64,000 nucleotides of DNA from an uncultured Lachnospiraceae bacterium (GCA_910586315.1 CAJUIP010000002.1:85022-149021); one strand, 5' to 3'; counted from the stretch's first letter, positions 23,946 through 32,955 are shown. Notes: a model not told the origin generated them from the sequence alone. Made by a program: numbers and translations.

Positions 23946-26525
23946 TTACTGGGCTAACGGCTTCCTGCCGTGGCACTGTTTATATTTTTTGCCGGAGCCG
24001 CAGGGACACGGATCATTCGGATAAATCTTCTGGGCGGCCCGCTTCTGCGGTGTTCTTGCCGTGCTGGCATCCTTATTTGTTCCCGTCACCTTTGCTGCCG
24101 GTTCTCTCTCCACTTTCTGCTCCACACGGATATGGCAGAGGATGCGGATGGTGTCCTCACGGATTGCCGCAGACATATCATCAAACATCTCATAGGCGCT
24201 CATCTTGTATTCCACCAGCGGATCGCGGTTTCCATAGGCCTGGAGACCGATACCCTGGCGAAGCTGATCCATATCGTCAATATGGGACATCCATTTATTG
24301 TCAACAACCTTAAGAAGAATGACGCGCTCGATCTCGCGGATCTGCTCTGCATCCGGGAATTCTGCTTCCTTGGACTCATAGAACTTGATCGCTTCCTCTT
24401 TCAGAGAATGCTTCAATTCATCCTTCTTCATATTTTTTATCTCATCCGTGAGCTCCAGCGGCTTTAAGGGAATAATCGGAAGCAGGAGCTCATTTAACTC
24501 CTTGAAATTCCACTTATCCGCGGACTGTTCGTCCCCGATGGACATGTCCACAGCGCCCTCCACGATATCAGTAATCATCTTGATGATTACATCGCGCATA
24601 TTTTCTCCATTCAGTACCTGAAGACGCTCTGCGTAGACCACCTCACGCTGTTCATTCATAACCTCATCATACTTTAGCAGGTTTTCACGGATTCCATAGT
24701 TGTTGGTCTCAATCTTTTTCTGGGCCTTTTCAATGGCGGATGACAGCATTTTATGCTCAATCTGCTCATTTTCCGGCACACCCAGAGCGTTGAACATGCT
24801 CATGAGCTTATCAGAACCGAATAAACGCATTAAATCGTCTTCCAGAGAAATATAGAAACGGGATTCCCCCGGATCTCCCTGACGGCCCGAACGTCCGCGC
24901 AGCTGATTGTCAATACGCCGGGACTCGTGGCGCTCTGTTCCGACAATCTTAAGACCTCCAAGGGCCTTGGACTCCTCATCCAGCTTGATATCCGTACCGC
25001 GGCCCGCCATGTTGGTGGCAATGGTAACAGCGCCGTGAATGCCGGCCTCTGCAACGATTTCCGCCTCCATTTCATGGAACTTGGCGTTTAATACTTTATG
25101 GGGAATCCCACGCTTTTTCAACATATGGCTTAACATTTCAGAGGTCTCAATGGTGATGGTGCCCACTAACACCGGCTGGCCCTTTTCATGAGCCTTTACA
25201 ATATCCTCCACCACAGCATGGAATTTCTCTTTCTTTGTCTTATAGACGGCATCGTCCAGGTCCTTACGAACCACCGGCTTATTGGTGGGGATCACGATAA
25301 CGTCCATCTCATAAATATTTCTGAACTCCCGCTCCTCCGTCTGAGCCGTACCGGTCATTCCGGCCTTTTTATGGAACTTATTGAAAAAGTTCTGGAAGGT
25401 AATATTGGCCAGGGTCTTGGACTCTCTTCTTACGTTTACGTGCTCCTTCGCCTCAATGGCCTGGTGAAGGCCGTCAGAATAACGGCGGCCCGGCATAATA
25501 CGCCCGGTAAACTCGTCTACAATGAGGACTTCACTGTCTTTTACCACATAGTCCTTATCCCGGAACATCAGGTAATTGGCACGAAGAGCAAGAATAATAT
25601 TATGCTGAATTTCCAGATTCTCCGGATCCGCCAGATTCTCAATATGGAAAAACTGCTCAACCTTTCTTACGCCCTCCTCGGTCAGGTTTACAACCTTATC
25701 CTTTTCATTTACGATAAAGTCCCCGGTCTCTGTGATTTCCTCACCCATAATAGCATTTAATTTATTAAACTCACCGGATTCCTCACCGCGCACAAGCTGC
25801 CTTGCAAGAACATCGCAGACCTCATAAAGTTTTGTGGACTTGCCACTCTGGCCGGAAATAATAAGCGGGGTTCTGGCCTCATCAATTAAAACGGAGTCCA
25901 CCTCATCAATGATACAGTAATCCAGCTCGCGGAGCACCATCTGTTCCTTATAGATAGCCATATTGTCACGCAGATAGTCAAAGCCCAGCTCATTGTTGGT
26001 CACATAGGTAATATCGCAGTTATAAGCAGCCTTCCTCTCCTCAGAGGTCATGGAATTTAACACGACGCCGACCTTCAGCCCAAGGAACTCATGAACACGG
26101 CCCATCCACTCGGCGTCACGCTTTGCCAGATAGTCATTGACCGTTACAATCTGTACGCCTTTTCCCGCCAGAGCATTCAGATAGGCAGGACAGGTGGATA
26201 CCAGGGTCTTGCCTTCACCTGTTTTCATCTCGGCAATACGTCCCTGATGGAGAACAACGCCGCCAATTAACTGTACCGGATAATGCTCCATCTGAAGGGT
26301 TCTCTTCGCTGCCTCCCTTACGGTTGCAAAAGCCTCGGGAAGGATATCGTCAAGCGTCTCTCCCTTGGCCAGACGCTCTTTAAACTTTCTGGTCTGGTCT
26401 CTTAGCTCTTCGTCGCTCATGGCCTGCATATCCGGACGCAGCTTTTCAATTTTATCAACAATCGGGTAAATATACTTTAACTCCCGCTCACTGTGCGTTC
26501 CAAATACTTTTTCAACAAGATTCAT
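23946..26525 (-). CDS. secA: Preprotein translocase ATPase SecA
   Basis: 859 residues, full length. Drives Sec-dependent secretion at the membrane. Walker A in MKTGEGKTLV, DEAD-type box in CIIDEVDSVLIDEARTPL, helicase motif in GTIETSE-like VLVGTITIETSEMLS, and GRSGRQGDPGESRFYISLED in NBD2. The C-terminal SEC-C zinc motif NDPCPCGSGKKYKQCHG is intact. Transcribed leftward with prfB; diverges from hpf across a 598-bp gap with DnaA boxes. Confidence 0.97.
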   Translation of the reverse strand: MNLVEKVFGTHSERELKYIYPIVDKIEKLRPDMQAMSDEELRDQTRKFKERLAKGETLDDILPEAFATVREAAKRTLQMEHYPVQLIGGVVLHQGRIAEMKTGEGKTLVSTCPAYLNALAGKGVQIVTVNDYLAKRDAEWMGRVHEFLGLKVGVVLNSMTSEERKAAYNCDITYVTNNELGFDYLRDNMAIYKEQMVLRELDYCIIDEVDSVLIDEARTPLIISGQSGKSTKLYEVCDVLARQLVRGEESGEFNKLNAIMGEEITETGDFIVNEKDKVVNLTEEGVRKVEQFFHIENLADPENLEIQHNIILALRANYLMFRDKDYVVKDSEVLIVDEFTGRIMPGRRYSDGLHQAIEAKEHVNVRRESKTLANITFQNFFNKFHKKAGMTGTAQTEEREFRNIYEMDVIVIPTNKPVVRKDLDDAVYKTKKEKFHAVVEDIVKAHEKGQPVLVGTITIETSEMLSHMLKKRGIPHKVLNAKFHEMEAEIVAEAGIHGAVTIATNMAGRGTDIKLDEESKALGGLKIVGTERHESRRIDNQLRGRSGRQGDPGESRFYISLEDDLMRLFGSDKLMSMFNALGVPENEQIEHKMLSSAIEKAQKKIETNNYGIRENLLKYDEVMNEQREVVYAERLQVLNGENMRDVIIKMITDIVEGAVDMSIGDEQSADKWNFKELNELLLPIIPLKPLELTDEIKNMKKDELKHSLKEEAIKFYESKEAEFPDAEQIREIERVILLKVVDNKWMSHIDDMDQLRQGIGLQAYGNRDPLVEYKMSAYEMFDDMSAAIREDTIRILCHIRVEQKVEREPAAKVTGTNKDASTARTPQKRAAQKIYPNDPCPCGSGKKYKQCHGRKPLAQ

Positions 26526-27064
26526 TCTGCACGCTCCTAAATCTGATAATGGTATACGGATATGGTATCATAATCTTAGTACAATCTTTTATATTTTATC
26601 ACCTTCCCCGGCTTTATTCAATGCTTTCCTAATTTTTTTACAAATTGGTCATAATTCCATAACACTTTTTTCATCTTTCCCCATGATTCCCGCCTTTACG
26701 GTGACATAACAGAAATAATTATGGTAAACCAGACAAATTGCACAAATCATACATTCGATTTTTTATTTATCCACATTATCCACACGTATTCCCATGGATT
26801 ATGTTGAAATCTGTCCACCTGAATCCCTCCCTTTTTTGAGGGAAAAAGCACTTATACACCAAGTTATCCACATTATCCACATTTTTCCCGGGGGATTACT
26901 CACTTTTCCTGTGGAAACTATATTTTTCAAATTTTTGTACACATCTCATAAAATTTGCTTTTTCGACCATTTTTTCACTAAAACCCATTGACATATCAAT
27001 AATCCTTTATCGTTTCATTACTTTTTTTCTTTTATCAAATTGTCACAATTTTTCGCGATACAAG
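26526..27064. other. AT-rich secA-hpf intergenic region
   Basis: Roughly 540 bp without a convincing gene. It carries the secA leader on the left, a DnaA-box cluster at 26767-26918, and runs of A/T elsewhere. A small open frame at 26794-26991 spans the DnaA boxes, has no ribosome site and is not believed. Confidence 0.7.
26767..26918. promoter_or_regulatory. Cluster of perfect DnaA boxes
   Basis: Four exact TTATCCACA 9-mers in the same orientation: 26767-26775 and 26776-26784 directly abutting, and 26864-26872 and 26873-26881 directly abutting, about 80 bp between pairs. Near matches: TTATACACC (26852-26860) and, on the other strand, GTTTCCACA (26910-26918). The neighbours are secA and hpf, not dnaA/dnaN, so this looks like a DnaA-box cluster outside the origin (DnaA titration or transcriptional control), though origin activity cannot be excluded. 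Confidence 0.75.
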
Positions 27065-27093
27065 TTGTCTTTTACAGACTTATATGGTATAAT
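27065..27093 (+). promoter_or_regulatory. Promoter of hpf
   Basis: -35 TTGTCT (27065-27070), 17 bp, -10 TATAAT (27088-27093), 30 bp before the ATG. Confidence 0.7.
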
Positions 27094-27123
27094 GGAGGCA
27101 TCCCAAGAGAAGGAGTTGATTTT

Positions 27124-27651
27124 ATGCGTTATATCATCAGCGGAAAGAATATCGACATTACCCCAGGATTAAGAGAGGCTGCGGAAAGCAAAATCGGAAA
27201 ACTGGAACGCTATTTTTCTCCCGATACCGAAGTACAGATTACCATGAGCGTGGAAAAAGGGCGCCAGAAAATTGAGGTGACTATCCCTGTAAAAGGCTCG
27301 ATCATCCGTGCTGAGCAGGATTCCAATGATATGTATGTATCCATTGACCTCGTGGAAGAAATCATCGAACGTCAGATTAAAAAATATAAAACCAAGCTGG
27401 TGGACAAAAAGCAGAGCGCGCTTTCCTTCAGCGAAGCTTTCCTCCAGGAAGAAGCGGAACATGAAGAGGCAATCAAGATCGTTAAAACAAAGCGCTTCGC
27501 CATGAAGCCTATGGATCCCGAAGAGGCCTGCATCCAGATGGAGCTTTTAGGACATAATTTCTTCATGTTCCTCAATGCAGATACCGACGAGGTCAACGTT
27601 GTATATAAGAGAAAAGCAAATTCTTATGGCCTGATTGAACCAGAATTCTAA
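27124..27651 (+). CDS. hpf: Long-form ribosome hibernation promoting factor
   Basis: 175 residues from ATG 27124 (AAGGAG 8 nt upstream); the in-frame extension to 27040 would run back through the promoter. Residues 1-100 form the S30AE/RaiA-like ribosome-binding domain (MRYIISGKNIDITPGLREAA). Residues about 118-175 form the C-terminal dimerisation domain (IVKTKRFAMKPMDPEEACIQ) that joins two 70S ribosomes into 100S dimers in stationary phase. Monocistronic, closed by a terminator. Confidence 0.95.
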   Translation: MRYIISGKNIDITPGLREAAESKIGKLERYFSPDTEVQITMSVEKGRQKIEVTIPVKGSIIRAEQDSNDMYVSIDLVEEIIERQIKKYKTKLVDKKQSALSFSEAFLQEEAEHEEAIKIVKTKRFAMKPMDPEEACIQMELLGHNFFMFLNADTDEVNVVYKRKANSYGLIEPEF

Positions 27652-27677
27652 AAGGATTGAATTGCTGTTAAAAAAAT

Positions 27678-27709
27678 ACCGCCCGGCTGTATGCCGGAGC
27701 GGTGTTTTT
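27678..27709. terminator. Terminator after hpf
   Basis: ACCGC (27678-27682) with GCGGT (27699-27703) and an inner CGGC/GCCG stem, followed by GTTTTTGTTT; the A-run before it lets it serve the convergent small membrane protein gene too. Confidence 0.8.
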
Positions 27710-27713
27710 GTTT

Positions 27714-28178
27714 CTATTTACTGTAAAAAGCCTGAATGGCATCTGTAAATGAGCCATGCTCAACTTCTCTGATATAAAACTCTCCTTCCCGGCCGTCGGT
27801 TTTGGGATTCTCATTGAACACACAAATTTTAAGAAACATTTCATCCGGGAGCAGGCATTGTATTTTCCGATTCCCCGGACGGATGGCCCATTCTTCCCAA
27901 TACGTCCCCGTCCTGTCGGAAATTCGTAAAATCCATCCCTCTTCCAAAGCAGATTCCAGCTTATATTCAAATTCTACGCAGCCTTTCCTGCAGGGGCCTG
28001 TAAAAATCCAGATATTTTCCCCCTTACGGATCCATTCCTGTTCCATCCCATGCTGCCATTTTTCGCAGCTTCCTTCCTGGACGTTCTGCCATGCCATCAC
28101 TGCGCCCAAAGAACAGACGCCAATGACTGCCGCTGCCGCTGCTGCGGAAATTGCTGCTTTTTGTCTGTCCGATCTCAT
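27714..28178 (-). CDS. Small membrane-anchored protein of unknown function
   Basis: 154 residues from ATG 28176-28178, with AAAGGAGGGCTC directly before it. MRSDRQK precedes one hydrophobic segment (ISAAAAAAVIGVCSLGAVMAW), a signal anchor or signal peptide. The rest (about residues 30-154) looks beta-rich with a CRKGCVEFEYK segment and several Trp. I do not recognise the family. Divergent from the XRE regulator, from which it is separated by 125 bp of very AT-rich DNA, so the regulator might control it. Confidence 0.7.
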   Translation of the reverse strand: MRSDRQKAAISAAAAAAVIGVCSLGAVMAWQNVQEGSCEKWQHGMEQEWIRKGENIWIFTGPCRKGCVEFEYKLESALEEGWILRISDRTGTYWEEWAIRPGNRKIQCLLPDEMFLKICVFNENPKTDGREGEFYIREVEHGSFTDAIQAFYSK

Positions 28179-28303
28179 GAGCCCTCCTTTTTCACGTCTG
28201 ACACAAATTATACTTTTATATCTTTTAAAAAGCAATATATCTTTAATAATTTATTATTTTTTAAAATTATAAGGATATAATTTAAACTAAAAAGGAGATT
28301 TTT

Positions 28304-28624
28304 GTGAACAGTAAGGTCATAGGGATCAATATAAAAAAATACCGTAAGGCCGCCGGGCTCACGCAGGAAAGGCTGGCAGAGCTTCTGGATATCTCAACTG
28401 TACACATGTCCCACATGGAATGCGGCCATGTATCCATGTCTATTGAGCTGCTGCTTAAGCTTTGCGGAATCTTAAACGTATCGCCTAACCATATTTTAAA
28501 TGGCGCCTATAAGCTTCCGCCAACGTCTCCGGATTCCATTCTTGACGACCTGCCGGAGGACACAAAGCTTCTTGCCTACAAAATCGTTGAACTCCTGCGG
28601 ATTCATGAACAGGGAAAAAACTAA
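28304..28624 (+). CDS. XRE-family helix-turn-helix regulator
   Basis: 106 residues, GTG start with AAAGGAG 9 nt upstream. The HTH spans residues 8-62 (KYRKAAGLTQERLAELLDIS, VHMSHMECGHVSMSIELLLKLC, ILNVSPNHIL). The short C-terminal tail has no recognisable effector domain. This is the small SinR/phage-repressor-like type. A terminator hairpin follows at once. Target unknown; the divergent membrane protein gene is the nearest candidate. Confidence 0.88.
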   Translation: MNSKVIGINIKKYRKAAGLTQERLAELLDISTVHMSHMECGHVSMSIELLLKLCGILNVSPNHILNGAYKLPPTSPDSILDDLPEDTKLLAYKIVELLRIHEQGKN

Positions 28625-28626
28625 AA

Positions 28627-28662
28627 GACCTGAACCGGCGCTCTCCTGCACCGACTCAGGTC
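28627..28662. terminator. Terminator between XRE gene and sdaAA
   Basis: GACCTGA (28627-28633) pairs with TCAGGTC (28656-28662), inner CCGG/CCG partial stem, TTTTG after it on the plus strand and AAAA before it (U-run on minus). Confidence 0.75.
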
Positions 28663-28676
28663 CTTTTGCTTCCCAT

Positions 28677-29564
28677 CTATTTTTTTCTTCTCTTTTCCGC
28701 ACAGGCCATGCAGGTCTCACACGCGCTCTTTGCCACTGCCATTCCCCCCAGGGATGTTTCCCTGAGTTCGGAGGGAATCGATCTTCCCACGGCATACATG
28801 ACGGCAATGGTCTCATCGATGGGTGTGATGCTCTTAATTCCCGCCAGAGAGAGCTCTGCGGAAATCAAAGCATTGGAGGCTCCCATGGCGTTCCTGTTCT
28901 GGCAGGGATTTTCCACCAGACCCCCGATAGGGTCACAGACCAGTCCCAGAATATTTACCATGGCAAAGGATGCCGCATCCATACACTGTCTCGGAGTGCC
29001 CCCCAAAAGCTCTACGGCTGCGGAAGCCGCCATGGCACTGGCGGAGCCCACCTCCGCCTGGCAGCCGCCCTCTGCTCCCGCTGTGGTGGCATTTCTTGTT
29101 ATCAGATACCCGATTGCCGCCGCGTTAAAAAGCGCCTGACAAATTTCATCGTCTGTAAATCCATGCTCTTCCTGAAGGGTACAGAGAACACCCGGAATAA
29201 CGCCGGAAGAACCGGCCGTCGGTGCCGCCACAATCAGTCCCATGGAGGCGTTGACCTCCAGAACTCCCACTGCATAGGCAATGGCTTTAGAAACCACTTC
29301 TCCGCAGATATTTTTTCCTTCCGCCCTCAGGGCATGCAGCTTTTTGCTTTCACCGCCGATCATGCCGCCCATGCTGACAATATCTTCGTTCATGGGCTTT
29401 TTCACCGCCGCCTGCATGATGGAATATGCCTTTTTCATTCTGGCTCTTGTCTTTTCCGCATTCTGTTCCAGATACGTGGTCTCACGCTCAAACATGGCCT
29501 CAGATATCTTTTTATTTTCTTTTTCGCAGTACGCCAGAAGCTCTGCTCCATTGATAAAATTCAT
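28677..29564 (-). CDS. sdaAA: L-serine dehydratase, iron-sulfur type, alpha subunit
   Basis: 295 residues. With SdaAB deaminates L-serine to pyruvate using a [4Fe-4S] cluster. Cys residues expected as ligands occur in GGCQAEVGSASAMAA, CDPIGGLVENPCQNRN and near the C-terminus (CETCMAC). AAPTAGSSGVIPGVL is the conserved substrate loop. Last gene of trxB-nlpC-sdaAB-sdaAA; 12 bp after sdaAB. Confidence 0.95.
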   Translation of the reverse strand: MNFINGAELLAYCEKENKKISEAMFERETTYLEQNAEKTRARMKKAYSIMQAAVKKPMNEDIVSMGGMIGGESKKLHALRAEGKNICGEVVSKAIAYAVGVLEVNASMGLIVAAPTAGSSGVIPGVLCTLQEEHGFTDDEICQALFNAAAIGYLITRNATTAGAEGGCQAEVGSASAMAASAAVELLGGTPRQCMDAASFAMVNILGLVCDPIGGLVENPCQNRNAMGASNALISAELSLAGIKSITPIDETIAVMYAVGRSIPSELRETSLGGMAVAKSACETCMACAEKRRKK

Positions 29565-29576
29565 ACCGTTCCCCCC

Positions 29577-30254
29577 TTAATCCAGTTTAATCGCCGGTAC
29601 CAGAAGCACATTCCTTACAGCCTCGAAGCCGCGGATAGCGCTTACCATCTGGCCTGGAACATCGCTGTCCACTTCAATAATGGCATAGGCAATTTTTCCC
29701 TTGCTTTCCCGGTAAAGGCGAAGGGAGCCGATATTTAAGTCGTAAGCGCTGAGTACTGTAGTAACAAATGCCAGCGTCCCCTTCTTGTCTATGTGCTCAA
29801 TGACCATCGTACTGTAATTTCCAGTCAGCTCCACATCCACGCCGTTGAGTCTTGTAATCACGGCGTTTCCGCCTCCAATGGATTTTCCACGGAGAGACAG
29901 GGAAGCGCCGTTTTCATCCTTCACATAGATATCGACGGTATTGGGATAAATTTCCTTGTCGGTAAAATTTTCTTCAAATGAAAAATCCAGCCCCGCCTCT
30001 TTCGCATGTTCAAAAGAATCGCGGATTCGCTCATCATCCGGATGATACCCGAGGATTCCTCCCACCAGCGCCCGGTCCGTACCATGCCCATGGTAGGTTC
30101 TTGCAAAGGAACCATACAGCACAAATTTCACAGACACGGCTTTCCCAATCATTTTTCCGGCGATAAACGCAATCCTCAGTGCACCCGCTGTGTGGGAACT
30201 GGAAGGTCCGATCATATTCGGCCCCAAAATGTCAAAGGTTCCAATTTCGTTCAT
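29577..30254 (-). CDS. sdaAB: L-serine dehydratase, iron-sulfur type, beta subunit
   Basis: 225 residues. The N-terminal substrate domain has DILGPNMIGPSSSHTAGALRIAFIA; the C-terminal ACT domain starts near residue 150 (GTLAFVTTVLSAYDLNIGSL) and may bind serine as a regulator. Two-subunit form typical of clostridia. Directly upstream of sdaAA. Confidence 0.95.
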   Translation of the reverse strand: MNEIGTFDILGPNMIGPSSSHTAGALRIAFIAGKMIGKAVSVKFVLYGSFARTYHGHGTDRALVGGILGYHPDDERIRDSFEHAKEAGLDFSFEENFTDKEIYPNTVDIYVKDENGASLSLRGKSIGGGNAVITRLNGVDVELTGNYSTMVIEHIDKKGTLAFVTTVLSAYDLNIGSLRLYRESKGKIAYAIIEVDSDVPGQMVSAIRGFEAVRNVLLVPAIKLD

Positions 30255-30275
30255 ACTATTAACCCCTCCTGCTTA

Positions 30276-31658
30276 TTAATCTAAAAATGTTACAGCTTTA
30301 TACGGTGTCCGATAATAGGCGGTACACATTGTGATTCCTGTTTTTTTCGTACTGGCATGGATAATCTGGCCCCCTCCGGCATAGATAGCCACATGATTAA
30401 TATAGTCGCCGCTGGCATAGAATAAAAGGTCTCCCGGCTGTACGGACTCAATGGGAATTTCCCGTCCTTTTGCTGCCTGGTCCCTGGAGCTGCGGCCTAT
30501 GTCAATACCGAAATGTTCATAAATCCGCATGGTAAATCCGGAACAGTCCGCTCCCTCCGTAAGGCTTGTCCCACCATACACATAAGGATTGCCAAGAAAC
30601 TGTTTTGCATAGGCCACCATCGCCGTTCTGGTCGCTGAAGCAAGTTTTTCACTTCCCGGCCCTTCCTGTGTTCCATTGTCCGCCGGAGAATCTTCCCCGG
30701 CTTCCGGACTAAACTCAGCTCCCGGGCCAATCTTTACGGAACCCGTTGTCCCCTGTCCGCCGGGCCCGTTCCGGTTCCCCGCCGCAATTCCGGTTTCTGC
30801 GGGCGCTGCAGCTTCCGCTCCCTGCACTGCGGCAGATTCGCCTTCCAAGAAAGCGGCTTCTGTCTCCGGGGCCCTGGTCTCATTGGGATTGGCTGCAATC
30901 ATTCCGATGGATTCTGTGGATTCTGCCGCATCCAGAGTCTCCGAAGCGGGTTCCGTCCGGGCCTGTTCTGCTTCTTTCCTGAGATTTTCCATGGCGGCGA
31001 TGGCCTCATCCGCCTCTTTCTTTCGCTGTTCAGCCTCTTCCTTTTTCTGTTTTTCCTCCTCCAGGCTCACAGCCTGTTCAAATTCCACCCGCTGCTGTAC
31101 ATAATCCTTATGGACATATCCGGCTAAATCCGCATCCACCTGAATTTCCACAAAATCTTCCTCTTCCTTCAGAGCTATGTATTCTGCGTCCCGGGAGAGC
31201 AGGGTCAGCGTCCTGCTGGTGGTATTGGGCTCTTCTCTGAGCCTTAAGGAGTCTGTATTCACAGTTATGTAAACGGTGCCGACTTTTTTAGCAATTTTTT
31301 CTGCTTCGGCGCCCGTGATAAAATATTCTGCCTTGATGTATCCATTGACGGTACCGGACTGAATCTGATACCATCTGCCGCCTTCCCCATCCACCGTGGA
31401 CAGGATTTTGGCGGCGCAGTTATTATAGATTTTTCCCACAATACTGCTGGTGGTGTTTGGTTCTGTCCGCACATTCACGTAATTGCTCACATGGGAAATC
31501 GCCACGTCTGCATAGGACGATTCTGTGGATGCCACCACAGGAATCCCCAGTCTTGGACTGACGCTCACCGTACCGTCGGTCACATCCCCGTAGGATACCA
31601 TTGCGGCCAGTATCGTCAGGGAACATCCCACCGCCAGTATTCTTCCTGCTTTTCTCAT
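30276..31658 (-). CDS. Secreted NlpC/P60 endopeptidase with two SH3b domains
   Basis: 460 residues. Signal peptide (MRKAGRILAVGCSLTILAAM), two bacterial SH3 domains (VSNYVNVRTEPNTTSSIVGKI and VNTDSLRLREEPNTTSRTLTL), a Glu/Lys coiled-coil stretch (about residues 195-235), a low-complexity Ala/Gly/Pro/Glu linker (about 240-335), and a C-terminal NlpC/P60 domain with catalytic Cys in GADCSGFTMRIYEHFGI and His in INHVAIYAG and IIHAS. Expected to cut peptide stems of peptidoglycan. The clustering with trxB and serine dehydratase genes is unusual for a wall hydrolase. Confidence 0.92.
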   Translation of the reverse strand: MRKAGRILAVGCSLTILAAMVSYGDVTDGTVSVSPRLGIPVVASTESSYADVAISHVSNYVNVRTEPNTTSSIVGKIYNNCAAKILSTVDGEGGRWYQIQSGTVNGYIKAEYFITGAEAEKIAKKVGTVYITVNTDSLRLREEPNTTSRTLTLLSRDAEYIALKEEEDFVEIQVDADLAGYVHKDYVQQRVEFEQAVSLEEEKQKKEEAEQRKKEADEAIAAMENLRKEAEQARTEPASETLDAAESTESIGMIAANPNETRAPETEAAFLEGESAAVQGAEAAAPAETGIAAGNRNGPGGQGTTGSVKIGPGAEFSPEAGEDSPADNGTQEGPGSEKLASATRTAMVAYAKQFLGNPYVYGGTSLTEGADCSGFTMRIYEHFGIDIGRSSRDQAAKGREIPIESVQPGDLLFYASGDYINHVAIYAGGGQIIHASTKKTGITMCTAYYRTPYKAVTFLD

Positions 31659-31674
31659 TGAAGTCCTTCTTTCC

Positions 31675-32637
31675 CTACTGTTCGTTCAGATACCGTTCCA
31701 CGCTGCTCACACAGTTGGCTCCGTCGGCCACCGCAGTCACAATCTGGCGGAGGTTCTTGGTTCTTAAATCTCCGGCCGCAAAAATTCCGGCCGCTGAGGT
31801 CCGTCCGTCTTCTCCGGCTTTCACATATCCGCCCGCATCCATCTCCACAAGGCCCTCAAAAGCTCCTGTATTAGGTGAAATCCCCACAGCGATAAAGACG
31901 CCGTCCACAGAAATTTCCTTTTTTTCTCCGGTCTTTTTATTGGACAGGCTCAGAGAAGACACTTTGTCCGTTCCATTGATGGAATCCACCACCGTATCCC
32001 AAATAATTTCCACATTTTCCATAGCCATCAGCTTATTCTGAAGGCTTTTTGCCCCGCGCAGTTCATCCCGTCTGTGAATCAGGTATACCTTTTCACAGAG
32101 TCTGGCCAGGAAAATGGCATCCTCGATAGCCACATCCCCGCCTCCGATCACGGCAGTGGTTTTCTTTTTGAAAAATGCCCCGTCACAGGTGGCGCAGTAG
32201 GAAACACCCATTCCGGAAAGCTCCTCCTCCCCGGGCACGCCAAGCTTTCTGTGGCGGGCTCCTGTGGCAAGAATTACGGTTTTTGCAAGGTAAACGCCGC
32301 TCTCTCCCACTACCTGCCAGAGTCCTGCGCCTGCCTCTGCCGCCTGCACCAGCTCATTTTCCGCCAGATCCGCCGGTTCAATTTTAAGTACGGTATCCTC
32401 AGCAAACGGAACCTCCAGCTTATCGGCATGTTCCCGGAACTTCATTCCCAGATCGAAACCGCCGATTCCCGGAAGTCCCGCATAGTTATCCACCTCATAG
32501 GTAGTTAAAACCTGACCTCCACTGACCATTTCCCTTTCGATCACCAGAGTCTTTAAGTCTGCCCTTTTGGCATATATGGAAGCTCCAAGCCCTGCCGGGC
32601 CGGAGCCAAGAATCACAAGGTCATAAATCTGTTCCAT
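31675..32637 (-). CDS. trxB: Thioredoxin reductase
   Basis: 320 residues. FAD motif GSGPAGLGASIYAKRA near the N-terminus, redox-active CATC in SYCATCDGAFF (about residue 148), NAD(P)H motif GGGDVAIEDAIFL, and C-terminal GIFAAGDLRTKNLRQIVTA. Reduces thioredoxin with NADPH (or a flavodoxin/ferredoxin-linked variant in some clostridia). GGAGGAAAGA precedes the ATG. First gene of a four-gene operon; promoter at 32739-32768. Confidence 0.95.
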   Translation of the reverse strand: MEQIYDLVILGSGPAGLGASIYAKRADLKTLVIEREMVSGGQVLTTYEVDNYAGLPGIGGFDLGMKFREHADKLEVPFAEDTVLKIEPADLAENELVQAAEAGAGLWQVVGESGVYLAKTVILATGARHRKLGVPGEEELSGMGVSYCATCDGAFFKKKTTAVIGGGDVAIEDAIFLARLCEKVYLIHRRDELRGAKSLQNKLMAMENVEIIWDTVVDSINGTDKVSSLSLSNKKTGEKKEISVDGVFIAVGISPNTGAFEGLVEMDAGGYVKAGEDGRTSAAGIFAAGDLRTKNLRQIVTAVADGANCVSSVERYLNEQ

Positions 32638-32738
32638 TCTTTCCTCCGATCTTCAAGTCTGCTGTTCCTGGCGGCAGCCTCCGCCTGAAAAACATGGATG
32701 GCCGAACACAAATCGGCGCTGAAATCGTATCTATCAAT

Positions 32739-32768
32739 ATTATATCATGTCCTCCCGAAATAATACAA
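32739..32768 (-). promoter_or_regulatory. Promoter of the trxB-nlpC-sdaAB-sdaAA operon
   Basis: Minus strand: -35 TTGTAT (32763-32768), 18 bp, -10 TATAAT (32739-32744), about 100 bp before trxB. The leader contains a small GCCGA/TCGGC hairpin (32701-32717). Confidence 0.65.
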
Positions 32769-32801
32769 ATGATTTCCGTGCAGGAACCTAGGCATTATTG
32801 T

Positions 32802-32877
32802 GGCAACGGTAACAGCCCTGTCGCGTGCTTCTTGTCCACGCTACGTGGGCAGGAGGATGCAGGTCTGAACTGTTGCC
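32802..32877. repeat. Dispersed hairpin repeat, copy 2
   Basis: Imperfect long inverted repeat running from GGCAACGGTAACAGCCCTG to CAGGTCTGAACTGTTGCC. The right arm GCAGGTCTGAACTGTTGCC matches 7621-7639 at 18 of 19 positions, and the arms are related to the perfect hairpin at 63223-63293. Confidence 0.6.
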
Positions 32878-32880
32878 AAT

Positions 32881-32943
32881 GTTCAAAAAAGCGGGCAGTT
32901 TGGCGCTTTAGGAGAAGTTAACCCTTTTGAAATTGCAGTTTGC
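32881..32943. repeat. Left 63-bp inverted repeat bounding the AT-rich island
   Basis: Matches the reverse complement of 35233-35295 at 57 of 63 positions. All six differences are transitions (left copy G/C, right copy A/T). Contains CGCTTTAGGAGAAGTTAA, identical in both. The match resumes outward at TTGCCAAT (32873-32880) after a small indel. Confidence 0.8.
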
Positions 32944-32955
32944 GGAAACTCAAGA

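Noticed and set aside
26794..26991. 65-residue open frame over the DnaA boxes
   Set aside because: No ribosome site, no recognisable protein, and composition is that of AT-rich intergenic DNA.
26526..27123. Chromosomal origin (oriC) in the DnaA-box-rich secA-hpf gap
   Set aside because: No dnaA, dnaN, rpmH or gyrase genes nearby and no change in gene-strand bias across the gap; kept only as a DnaA-box cluster.
28500..29738. 412-residue plus-strand open frame
   Set aside because: Antisense shadow of sdaAA and sdaAB, whose proteins are unmistakable; no ribosome site and no family resemblance.
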